In this document: positions 19,399 through 25,814 of the stretch, in pieces | Layout of the letters: each line of letters begins with the position of its first letter | Position numbering within the stretch: position 1 is the stretch's first letter | Assembly (NCBI RefSeq): GCF_045223415.1 | Contig: NZ_JBEQZJ010000028.1 | Location: forward strand, 1 to 52,884 | Source of the DNA: Hoskinsella mucinilytica | Lineage (GTDB): Bacteria; Bacillota_I; Bacilli_A; Erysipelotrichales; Erysipelotrichaceae | Length of the DNA stretch: 52,884 nt | Reading direction: 5' to 3' | Position numbers and translations under genes: made by a program | The notes under the pieces: model-generated | What the model saw: the letters and a program-made list of their open reading frames with translations, nothing else | Databases searched by the model: none | Told to the model about the DNA's origin: nothing

Positions 19399-19995
19399 AT
19401 GAAGTTATCAAAAACACATGCAAAAATTAAAATTATCTTACCTCTTTTCCTAGTATTAGCACTAGCGACGGTTGGTTTGACGTATGCATATTTAAAGGCG
19501 AATACTTCAAATTTAAGAAACACCTTTACGGTAGGTGAAATTACAACGGTAATTGAAGAAGATCCTTCCATTGATACAACAATTCATAAAAATCCAAGTG
19601 TTAAAAACACAGGGAAAAATGATAGCATCATTCGAATGAGAGTGACCATTTCTCCTAGTAAGATCGAAGAATTTTTAGTGAAAAATAACTCTATCAATTA
19701 TGATAGTAAAACTTGGGTTTATAATAAAGCAGATGGCTTCTGGTATTATCAAGGAGTTGTAAAACCGGGCAAGAGTACTACATCATTGTTCACAGAGGTC
19801 AAAGGTCTAATCAAAGATGGAAAGATCATTGAGGAATTCAAAGATGTGAAGGATTTCCAAATCACGCTATATCAGGAGGCAGTACAAGCAACTGTATGGA
19901 ATGAAGATGGAGAAACATTATCAGCATTGGGTAACAACAATCTTTATAATCAAAATAAAGCGAATAAAATATGGGCGTTGTATAAAGGAAATTAA
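19399..19995 (+). CDS. TasA/CalY-like matrix protein with SipW-type signal peptide (3)
   Basis: This 198-residue protein starts one base after the stop of the fibro-slime gene, so the two are co-transcribed and probably translationally coupled (GGGGGTAGAG is the Shine-Dalgarno region). The leader has a basic N-terminus, a hydrophobic core and LATVGLTYAYLKANTSNLRN, which fits the SipW-dependent pattern. The mature domain has the family features NTFTVGEI and VKPGKSTTSLF and is predicted to be beta-rich. No anchor is present. The tight pairing suggests it is a dedicated partner or minor fibre subunit for the adhesin upstream, by inference from position. Confidence 0.82.
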   Translation: MKLSKTHAKIKIILPLFLVLALATVGLTYAYLKANTSNLRNTFTVGEITTVIEEDPSIDTTIHKNPSVKNTGKNDSIIRMRVTISPSKIEEFLVKNNSINYDSKTWVYNKADGFWYYQGVVKPGKSTTSLFTEVKGLIKDGKIIEEFKDVKDFQITLYQEAVQATVWNEDGETLSALGNNNLYNQNKANKIWALYKGN

Positions 19996-20004
19996 GGAGT
20001 TAAG

Positions 20005-20048
20005 AAGTGAAGCTTTTGATGTAAGAATCAATTGCTTCACTTTTTTTA
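20005..20048 (+). terminator. Intrinsic terminator
   Basis: AAGTGAAGC (20005-20013) pairs with GCTTCACTT (20034-20042), followed by a run of T. Confidence 0.85.
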
Positions 20049-20117
20049 TATGTGATGTCATTTATTTGTCACATGATAAGAAATGGTCATATAAGAAGAA
20101 AGTTTAAATGAAGTTGA

Positions 20118-20150
20118 TATTACTTTTGTGTGACCAAAAGGTTATATACT
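20118..20150 (+). promoter_or_regulatory. Promoter D with SARP-like 11-bp direct repeats
   Basis: Boxes TATTAC (20118-20123) and TGTGAC (20129-20134), 11 bp apart; -10 hexamer TATACT (20145-20150) starts 16 bp after the second box. It precedes a leader of about 175 nt and the fourth TasA-like gene. Confidence 0.75.
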
Positions 20151-20156
20151 TTAAGT

Positions 20157-20331
20157 GTAAGATGAAGGAAGGGTAATAAGACCTTCATCCTGAATAAAAC
20201 TTCTACTAGTTATGAGAGATGGTATCTAAAATGCTTAGAGATCAGACGTCAATCCCAGGTGAGGAAGGACCCTCTTTCATAAAGAGTAAAAACAAACAAA
20301 CAAAAAGAAAGAAAAAGCGGAGGATACAAAT
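20157..20331 (+). promoter_or_regulatory. Long structured 5' leader of TasA-like gene 4
   Basis: The predicted transcript starts near 20157 and opens with an 8-bp hairpin (GATGAAGG 20161-20168 with CCTTCATC 20182-20189). A purine/pyrimidine-mixed segment follows, then CTCTTT-cat-AAAGAG (20272-20286), then an unstructured A-rich tract and GCGGAGG before the ATG. I find no core of a known riboswitch. The 5' hairpin may simply stabilise an abundant mRNA, but the conserved-looking middle (20210-20275) could be a regulatory element. Confidence 0.5.
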
Positions 20332-20967
20332 ATGAAAAACAAGAGAATTGCGACATTATTATTATCATTAGGTTTGGTTGGTGCTATCGGCACAGGAGCT
20401 ACATTGGCTTATTTAAGTGACACTACAGATGTCTTGACAAATACATTTACATTCGTTGAAAAGGGTATCGATATTAATTTATGGGAAACAAAAGTTGATT
20501 CAGATACACATATTCCAAGCAAAACTGACAAAGTGGTTGCTGGCACAAATGCAGGAAACAGTTATAACAATGTTGTAGCTAATGAAGTATTGACAAAGAA
20601 TCCAACAATCGATGTAACAGCTAATTCTGTAGATTGCTATGTATTTGCTTCTATTGATGCAGCAAAAAGCAATGTTGAAATTGTAGATTTAAGTAAAGAC
20701 TGGAAAGTAGTTAGTAAAGAAGGTAACACAACATATTATGTATATGCTAAAAACGGAGGAGATCCAACGTTAGTAACAAAATCTGATAAAGATCAGACAT
20801 TAACTGCTTTATTTACAAAGGTAAAAGTAAGCGATGTAACTGAATTAGCAGACTTAAGTGCTGATGATATCGTGATCAAAGCTTCTGCAGTACAGGCTGA
20901 AAAAGTAGATGGTGCATTAAGCTATAGTACTGATGTACAAAAAGCAGGTTTGGCATTGTTGAAATAA
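20332..20967 (+). CDS. TasA/CalY-like matrix protein with SipW-type signal peptide (4), probable major subunit
   Basis: This 211-residue protein has the clearest SipW-type leader of the locus: LGLVGAIGTGATLAYLSD followed by TNTFTFVEKGIDINLWE. The mature part is rich in Val, Thr, Asp and Ser and contains LTKNPTIDVTANSVDCYVF, typical of camelysin/TasA domains. It includes one cysteine near the middle. It is the only one of the four genes with a long structured leader, a near-consensus -10 and a strong GGAGG ribosome-binding site, so it may be the most highly expressed subunit (inference). It is followed by its own terminator and by the small WQG gene and second signal peptidase. Confidence 0.85.
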   Translation: MKNKRIATLLLSLGLVGAIGTGATLAYLSDTTDVLTNTFTFVEKGIDINLWETKVDSDTHIPSKTDKVVAGTNAGNSYNNVVANEVLTKNPTIDVTANSVDCYVFASIDAAKSNVEIVDLSKDWKVVSKEGNTTYYVYAKNGGDPTLVTKSDKDQTLTALFTKVKVSDVTELADLSADDIVIKASAVQAEKVDGALSYSTDVQKAGLALLK

Positions 20968-20979
20968 TCTATAATGATT

Positions 20980-21013
20980 TGAAAGTGGTATCGCAACGAT
21001 ATCGCTTTTTTTG
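20980..21013 (+). terminator. Intrinsic terminator
   Basis: AGTGGTATCG pairs with CGATATCGCT (two wobbles), then a T run. Confidence 0.8.
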
Positions 21014-21028
21014 TAATAATTTAGGTGA

Positions 21029-21061
21029 TGTTACTTTGATGTGACTGTGCTTCTATAGAAT
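21029..21061 (+). promoter_or_regulatory. Promoter E with SARP-like 11-bp direct repeats
   Basis: Boxes TGTTAC (21029-21034) and TGTGAC (21040-21045), 11 bp apart; -10 hexamer TAGAAT (21056-21061) starts 16 bp after the second box. Drives the small WQG gene and the second sipW. Confidence 0.72.
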
Positions 21062-21084
21062 AGATATGAAAAAGGGATGGTACA

Positions 21085-21264
21085 ATGAAGGAAATGAAGA
21101 AGAATGATGGTGCTACGTTTATCGTAGAAATAAAAAGTCAAGTAAATCATAGCTGGCAAGGAAAGCTAACATGGGTAGATCAAAAAGAAACAAAGCATTT
21201 TCGTAGTGCTTTAGAAATGATCAAAATGATCGATTCTGTGGTGAGTGATGATGAAGAAAATTAA
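21085..21264 (+). CDS. Small WQG-motif protein (59 aa)
   Basis: ATG at 21085, TAA at 21262-21264. The protein is acidic at its C-terminus, has no signal peptide, and carries VEIKSQVNHSWQGKLTW followed by FRSALEMIKMID. The pattern hydrophobic strand - WQG - strand - F-x-S-x-[LV]-E-[LM]-x-K-x-[IL] recurs in the C-terminal third of the protein at 23190. The gene sits right behind a repeat-bearing promoter and its last 17 bases overlap the start of the second signal peptidase gene, so it is translated together with it. I do not know a function; context suggests a cytosolic accessory of the matrix secretion or regulatory circuit. It is too short for many gene-calling cut-offs. Confidence 0.75.
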   Translation: MKEMKKNDGATFIVEIKSQVNHSWQGKLTWVDQKETKHFRSALEMIKMIDSVVSDDEEN

Positions 21265-21748
21265 GTATTGTAATATTCTTGCCTATGTGATGTTTCTTTT
21301 ATTGATTCTTTGTATTTCACCCTTCATTGTTCCTAAAGTGTTTGGTTATGAGCCATATGGTATCTTAAGTGATAGTATGGAACCTCATATCAAAACTGGT
21401 AGTGTTGTGTATGTAAAGTCATGTCAACCATCAGAGGTTGAAACAGGAGATGTGATTACCTTTAAAACAAGTGTACAAAATAATGCTGTCGCAACCCATC
21501 GAGTAGTGTTGAATGATCAAAATAATGCATCCTTTGTGACAAAAGGCGATCATAATGAAGAAGCTGATGCGATACCGGTCAGCTATGAACGTTTGCTTGG
21601 TAAAGTAATGGTAAGCATACCGTTTCTTGGAACACTTTATTTATGGATCGTGTCTGCATTAGGTATGGCAGTATGTACGTTTACATTGATCATGATCATG
21701 GTGTTATGGTATTTTGTATGGAAATGGAAAAAGGACGTAAAAAGGTAA
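21248..21748 (+). CDS. sipW: SipW-type signal peptidase I (2)
   Basis: This is a membrane protease of about 166 residues. Its N-terminal helix runs over residues ~11-30, followed by the catalytic motif LSDSMEP, the SipW-type base in ATHRV (His instead of Lys), TKGD for the acidic residue and a C-terminal helix (~138-160) with a basic tail. It differs considerably from the enzyme at 14659, so the two may divide the TasA-like substrates. Possible starts are GTG 21245, ATG 21248 and ATG 21251; there is no strong Shine-Dalgarno sequence, consistent with coupling to the overlapping small gene at 21085-21264. It shares promoter E with that gene. Confidence 0.92.
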   Translation: MMKKIKYCNILAYVMFLLLILCISPFIVPKVFGYEPYGILSDSMEPHIKTGSVVYVKSCQPSEVETGDVITFKTSVQNNAVATHRVVLNDQNNASFVTKGDHNEEADAIPVSYERLLGKVMVSIPFLGTLYLWIVSALGMAVCTFTLIMIMVLWYFVWKWKKDVKR

Positions 21749-21753
21749 TATGA

Positions 21754-21786
21754 AGAGGCATTTTTGAACGTAGAATGTCTTTTTTT
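21754..21786 (+). terminator. Weak intrinsic terminator
   Basis: AGGCATT (21756-21762) pairs with AATGTCT (21774-21780) with one wobble, then seven T. Confidence 0.6.
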
Positions 21787-21979
21787 ATATTTTACGAAAA
21801 TTGGAAATTTCAAGAAAAAAAGCAAAAAAAAGGAAAGGATAAGATTTTTTTACAAATTTCATAAGAGATTTGTTTAAAATGAGTCAAAATATAGAAAGTA
21901 AAAGAATGGATAACATTTTTATTTTAACTTTTTTTGTGATACTATAATAAGGATTACGGTGGAAAGGGTTGAAAAAAAG

Positions 21980-23185
21980 ATGGAACATGAAGAAGAGATA
22001 CATGTCAAATTATTTTCTAATTTTGAAATGGAGATCAATGGAAAAGTTCTAAGTGATGAGACCATCCGTTCAAACATGTTAGTAAAGCTATTAACATATA
22101 TATTGTGTAATCGTAAAAACGTCATCAACGCAAGCGATTTATGTGATGTATTATGGAAAGATGGAGAAAGTGACAATCCTGTTGGTGCATTGAAAAATTT
22201 GTGTTATCGATTAAGGACGATCCTGAAAAACACGTTAGGTGAAACGGATTTTATCAAAACGTTGAGAGGTGCTTATGCGTGGAATTCAGAGAAAAAAGTT
22301 ATTATAGATGCGGAAGTATTCGAAGAAAAATATAACTGTGCAAAACAGATGGAAGATACCTTGGAAAAAATAAACGTTTTGGAAGAGGCATTGGCATTAT
22401 ATACCGGGGATTTTTTACCGAAATTTGCAAGTGAGCATTGGATCTTACAACAAACGACTTATTATCATTCCTTATATATTTCTTGTGTCAAAATGCTGAT
22501 AAAGCTATATGAAGAAGTGCAAGAATATGAAAAGATGGAGTTATTGTGTATCTCTGCCTTGAAGCATGAGGAATTAGATGAACAAATTCATATCGGATTG
22601 ATGAGGGCTTATATGTTGTCGGGAAAACGACAGAAAGCAGAGGATCAATATAAGATTGCGAGCAATTTATTGTATTCTCAACTTGGGACAAAGCCATCAC
22701 AAGAGATGCAAGATTTGTATCAAGAAATGTTGAAGGAAGAAAAAAATGAACAATATGATCTTTTGAAGATACAAGAGGATCTAGAACATACCAAGGAACA
22801 GATGCATGGGGCATATTTTTGTGAATATGGGGTGTTTAAGGAAATCTATTCTTTACAACAAAGACAGGCAAAACGTCTTGGTATTGCGGTATATTGTGGT
22901 TTGTTGACGATAGAATCCGCTTTAGATCTACCTTTACAAAGCAACGCATATCGTCGCTTTCGTGATATGGCCATGGATACTTTAAAAGCAGTGATCACCT
23001 CATCTTTGAGGGCAGGAGATGTTGCGGCTAGATATAGTGCAACACAATATGTTATCTTATTACCAACCTGTGATTATGAGGGAGGATTGATAGCTTTGGA
23101 GCGAATTGAAGAAAACTTCTATCGTATCGCAACTAGATATCATGCGAAATTGTTATGGGATCTAAAGGAAATGGATTTGGTGTAA
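21980..23185 (+). CDS. SARP/BTAD-type transcriptional regulator with degenerate GGDEF-like C-terminus
   Basis: This protein of about 401 residues has three parts. First is an N-terminal OmpR-like winged helix (~5-95) with IHVKLFSNFEMEING and LKNLCYRLRTILK. Second is a bacterial transcriptional activation domain of helical repeats (~100-250) with EEALALYTGDFLP and YKIASNLLYSQLGTKPS, the standard SARP layout. Third is a tail (~285-400) that follows the GGDEF fold outline: R-GDVAARYSATQYVILLP sits where active cyclases have RYGGDEFAILLP. The signature is lost, so catalysis is unlikely, but ligand sensing is possible. GTG 21959 is an alternative start; ATG 21980 is preferred (GGAAAGGG ~11 nt upstream). 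A TATAAT (21943-21948) is the likely -10. It is followed within 4 nt by the gene at 23190. It is the obvious candidate to bind the 11-bp direct repeats at the five matrix promoters. Confidence 0.88.
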   Translation: MEHEEEIHVKLFSNFEMEINGKVLSDETIRSNMLVKLLTYILCNRKNVINASDLCDVLWKDGESDNPVGALKNLCYRLRTILKNTLGETDFIKTLRGAYAWNSEKKVIIDAEVFEEKYNCAKQMEDTLEKINVLEEALALYTGDFLPKFASEHWILQQTTYYHSLYISCVKMLIKLYEEVQEYEKMELLCISALKHEELDEQIHIGLMRAYMLSGKRQKAEDQYKIASNLLYSQLGTKPSQEMQDLYQEMLKEEKNEQYDLLKIQEDLEHTKEQMHGAYFCEYGVFKEIYSLQQRQAKRLGIAVYCGLLTIESALDLPLQSNAYRRFRDMAMDTLKAVITSSLRAGDVAARYSATQYVILLPTCDYEGGLIALERIEENFYRIATRYHAKLLWDLKEMDLV

Positions 23186-23189
23186 GTAT

Positions 23190-23627
23190 ATGGAAAAAAG
23201 AAGATTGGCAATGAATATGTTGTGGATCTGTATTGATCAAGGGGATGATGTCACATTATCCGGTCGATTTTATTCTCATGCGGATCATCAGATACATGAG
23301 TTTTATGATTTTGATCAATTGATCCTACAGGCAGATGCCTTGTTTGATAGGATAGACTTTCCACAATCTTTTCAATCGAAACGTTCGTTTCGTCAAGAAC
23401 CTAAAAAAGAGGATTTTCTTACTGCCAGAGCACACATGAAAGAGGTGAAAGAAGAAGATATCAAATGGAAGGGTTCTTTATTTACCGGTGTAATCTTAGT
23501 ATCGACCAGACAGTTTTCGAATTGGCAAGGAAGTGTTATGGATGATCAATTTAAAAAAATCGCCGATTTTTACGGTGTTGTGGAATTGATGAAAGTATTG
23601 ACGCAAATGATTCAAAATAACAAATAG
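23190..23627 (+). CDS. WQG-motif partner protein of the SARP regulator (145 aa)
   Basis: This cytosolic protein starts 4 nt after the regulator's stop codon with only a weak Shine-Dalgarno sequence, so it is very probably co-translated with it. The N-terminal half has a beta-strand-rich part with DVTLSGRFYSH, then LILQADALFDRIDFPQSFQ and the motif KRSFRQEP. The C-terminal third (~100-142) has VILVSTRQFSNWQGSVM followed by FYGVVELMKVL, the same pattern as the small protein at 21085. I do not recognise a named family. Co-occurrence of two WQG proteins with a SARP regulator and SipW enzyme suggests a regulatory or chaperone-like role within this locus, which is inference. Confidence 0.72.
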   Translation: MEKRRLAMNMLWICIDQGDDVTLSGRFYSHADHQIHEFYDFDQLILQADALFDRIDFPQSFQSKRSFRQEPKKEDFLTARAHMKEVKEEDIKWKGSLFTGVILVSTRQFSNWQGSVMDDQFKKIADFYGVVELMKVLTQMIQNNK

Positions 23628-23668
23628 CAGATGGAAGGTGTACGCTTTTCCTTTCTGCTTTTTTATTT
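23627..23668 (+). terminator. Intrinsic terminator
   Basis: AGCAGATGGAAG pairs with TCCTTTCTGCT with small bulges, then TTTTTT. Confidence 0.78.
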
Positions 23669-23717
23669 TACGAAAGTGTGTTATAGTTATCACAGGTTTT
23701 GATTTTGAGGTGATGAA

Positions 23718-25388
23718 ATGAAGAAAAGTTTACCGTTTTTAGCGATACCCTACGCATTGATCGTAGGTGTGGTATATTATGTGATGTTGCCACCAATGAA
23801 TTGGCATGCACCGGAGTTCTGGGAATTTCTGGTATTGGTAATGGGTCCTATTTTAGTGTTGTTGATCATCTATTCTTTCTCTAAGGAAAAGATACAGGCA
23901 TTCAAAGGGATGAAATGGTTCCAGAAAACACAAAATGTTTATGAAAATACAACGATGACGCCACGTCAGAAAAAGTGGGGAAGCATTTGTAAGTATAGCA
24001 TTTTGTTGTTGGTTGTCATCATTGTTTTTCCAAGCGTTACCATGTTTGTGACCAGTCGAGTGTTCCATGCGAAAAGCTATGCAAAACGTATTGATGTACA
24101 AGATGTATCTTTCTCTGAGATTCCCGAAGTAGATTTTACGAAGACACCGATCATTGATCGTGATAGTTCTCAACGTTTGGGAGATAAGGTCATGGGAAAT
24201 ATGACAGAATGGGTTTCTCAGTTTAATGTCAGTGACGAATATACGCAGATTTCATATAAAGATAGTGTCTATCGAGTAACACCGTTGACTTATAATGGTG
24301 TGATCAAGTATGTAAAGAATATGTCAGAAGGTATTCCTGCTTATATCACAGTGGATAGTACTTCAGGTAAGACCGAGTTGGTGAAACTAAAAGATCTAGG
24401 CTTAGAAGGAATGAAATATGTTCCTAGTGCGTATTTGAATAAGAATTTGATGCGCCATTTACGTTTTTCTTATCCTACGGAAATTTTTGGTTCTCCAAGT
24501 TTTGAAATCGATGAGGATGGTCATCCTTGGTATATTTGTACAACGTATACTTATCAAGGTGTAGGTACAAAGAAAAAGGTTACCGGAGCTGTTTTCTTGG
24601 ATCCGATTAGCGGAGATTCCACAAAGTATAAAATCGGTGATATCCCTTCTTGGGCAGATCGTATTTTTCCTGAGAGTTTGTTGATCGAAGAATTGGATGA
24701 TAATGGAAGCTTAAAGGATGGATATTGGAATAGTAAGCTTTCACAGAAGGGTGTTACCGTAACCAGTGAAGGTTATAACTATTTGGAGAAGAATGGTGAC
24801 ATTTGGTTGTATAGTGGTATTACCAGTGTAAATGCGGATGCATCCAATCTTGGATTTGTATTGGTCAATATGAGAACACATGAAGCAATGAAGATTGCGA
24901 CTGCCGGAGCCAATGAAACAAGTGCGATGTCTTCTGCGGAATCACAAGTGAAAAACTATGGCTATCAGGCAACGTTCCCACTTTTGATCAATGTCAAAGG
25001 CAATCCTGTGTATTTGACTTCATTGAAAGATAATGGCTTGATCAAAATGTATGCGATGGTTTCCGCTATTGATTATCAAAAGGTTGCGACAGTATCAAGT
25101 GATGAAACATTAAATGATTTATTGAAAAAGACCATTACGATGCTTGGAAGCAGCGATGATATCAGTGAAGAAAGCTTACAAGAACAACGCATTAAGGTGA
25201 AAAACGTTCAAATGATTAATGTGGAAGGAAATACCATTTATTATATTCAAAGTGATAAGGACGAGATATTTAAAATGACGTTTCACACGAAATATGAAGA
25301 TAAACTGGTGTTTTTGAAGAGTGGTGATCAATTGGATATCAGCTATGTCGATGGTGATGGAATCAAGTTGATCAAAGATATTAAATAG
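23718..25388 (+). CDS. Membrane protein with large extracytoplasmic domain, unknown function
   Basis: This 556-residue protein has three hydrophobic helices near the N-terminus (~5-24, ~36-56, ~90-113) and then about 440 residues without further helices. The tail is beta-rich with repeated short Thr/Gly/Asp motifs (DSTSGKTELV, LDPISGDSTKY, DEDGHPWYI). The polar part is probably outside the cell. It ends in SGDQLDISYVDGDGIKLI, possibly a small beta-barrel (OB-like) domain. GAGGTG precedes the ATG and TATAGT (23682-23687) is a possible -10. I recognise no named family. It follows the matrix locus in the same direction but is separated by a terminator, so a role in it is uncertain. Confidence 0.75.
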   Translation: MKKSLPFLAIPYALIVGVVYYVMLPPMNWHAPEFWEFLVLVMGPILVLLIIYSFSKEKIQAFKGMKWFQKTQNVYENTTMTPRQKKWGSICKYSILLLVVIIVFPSVTMFVTSRVFHAKSYAKRIDVQDVSFSEIPEVDFTKTPIIDRDSSQRLGDKVMGNMTEWVSQFNVSDEYTQISYKDSVYRVTPLTYNGVIKYVKNMSEGIPAYITVDSTSGKTELVKLKDLGLEGMKYVPSAYLNKNLMRHLRFSYPTEIFGSPSFEIDEDGHPWYICTTYTYQGVGTKKKVTGAVFLDPISGDSTKYKIGDIPSWADRIFPESLLIEELDDNGSLKDGYWNSKLSQKGVTVTSEGYNYLEKNGDIWLYSGITSVNADASNLGFVLVNMRTHEAMKIATAGANETSAMSSAESQVKNYGYQATFPLLINVKGNPVYLTSLKDNGLIKMYAMVSAIDYQKVATVSSDETLNDLLKKTITMLGSSDDISEESLQEQRIKVKNVQMINVEGNTIYYIQSDKDEIFKMTFHTKYEDKLVFLKSGDQLDISYVDGDGIKLIKDIK

Positions 25389-25422
25389 TGAGTGCTGGTA
25401 TACTAGCAATGAATGCAATGTA

Positions 25423-25458
25423 AGAACGTGAGTTTATAAGTGACTCACGTTTCTTTTT
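25423..25458 (+). terminator. Intrinsic terminator
   Basis: AACGTGAGT pairs with ACTCACGTT around TTATAAGTG, followed by TCTTTTT. Confidence 0.88.
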
Positions 25459-25585
25459 ATGTATCAATTATAATTGGAGTTTTTCTTATACCTACGACTT
25501 CATTCACTATGCTTGTCCAAGTTACACAACCATAGATTCTATCTCCACTTAAACCATTCGTTCTTTGATGAAAGATTTGAAACAT
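25457..25585 (-). pseudogene. Possible gene remnant in the 25389-25814 gap
   Basis: On the minus strand a 42-codon frame reads like a protein tail (FHQRTNGLSGDRIYGCVTW and VNEVVGIRKTP), with stops immediately upstream and no ribosome-binding site. The rest of this 426-bp gap shows no intact gene: it holds a terminator, this fragment and inverted repeats before the ATPase gene. The remnant's family was not recognised. Confidence 0.25.
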
Positions 25586-25709
25586 AGCGTATCACGATTA
25601 TGAAAGAAATAGAAAAAATAGTGGGTCAAATGTTTTCTTTGAAAAGTGTTCATTAAGCTTTAGATAAAGATGGTTATTCATAATTTTATAAAGGAATCTT
25701 CATGAAACA

Positions 25710-25760
25710 AATCAATCAATTAGAGTTAGAATGAAATGATTTTAGAGTAATTGATTGATT
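25710..25760. repeat. 13-bp perfect inverted repeat upstream of ATPase gene
   Basis: AATCAATCAATTA (25710-25722) and TAATTGATTGATT (25748-25760) are exact reverse complements separated by 25 bp. No T run follows, so it is not a terminator; it may be an operator or a former element end. Confidence 0.7.
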
Positions 25761-25794
25761 GTATACTTTAGATTATAATACTTATGAGTATACA
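25760..25794. repeat. 8-bp inverted repeat at the ATPase promoter
   Basis: TGTATACT (25760-25767) and AGTATACA (25787-25794) are exact reverse complements flanking a TATAAT-like hexamer (25774-25779). The second arm ends about 10 bp before the GGAGG ribosome-binding site. Likely promoter/operator of the ATPase gene. Confidence 0.6.
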
Positions 25795-25814
25795 AATATG
25801 AACGGAGGCATGCT

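Noticed and set aside
20210..20290. Cyclic-di-GMP riboswitch in the leader of the fourth TasA-like gene
   Set aside because: Attractive because of the nearby GGDEF-EAL gene, but I could not find the GEMM-I or class II conserved cores.
23666..23687. TTTTAC 16 bp before a TATAGT at the 23718 gene
   Set aside because: The position matches the second box, but the partner box 11 bp upstream (CTGCTT) does not, and the sequence belongs to a terminator tail.
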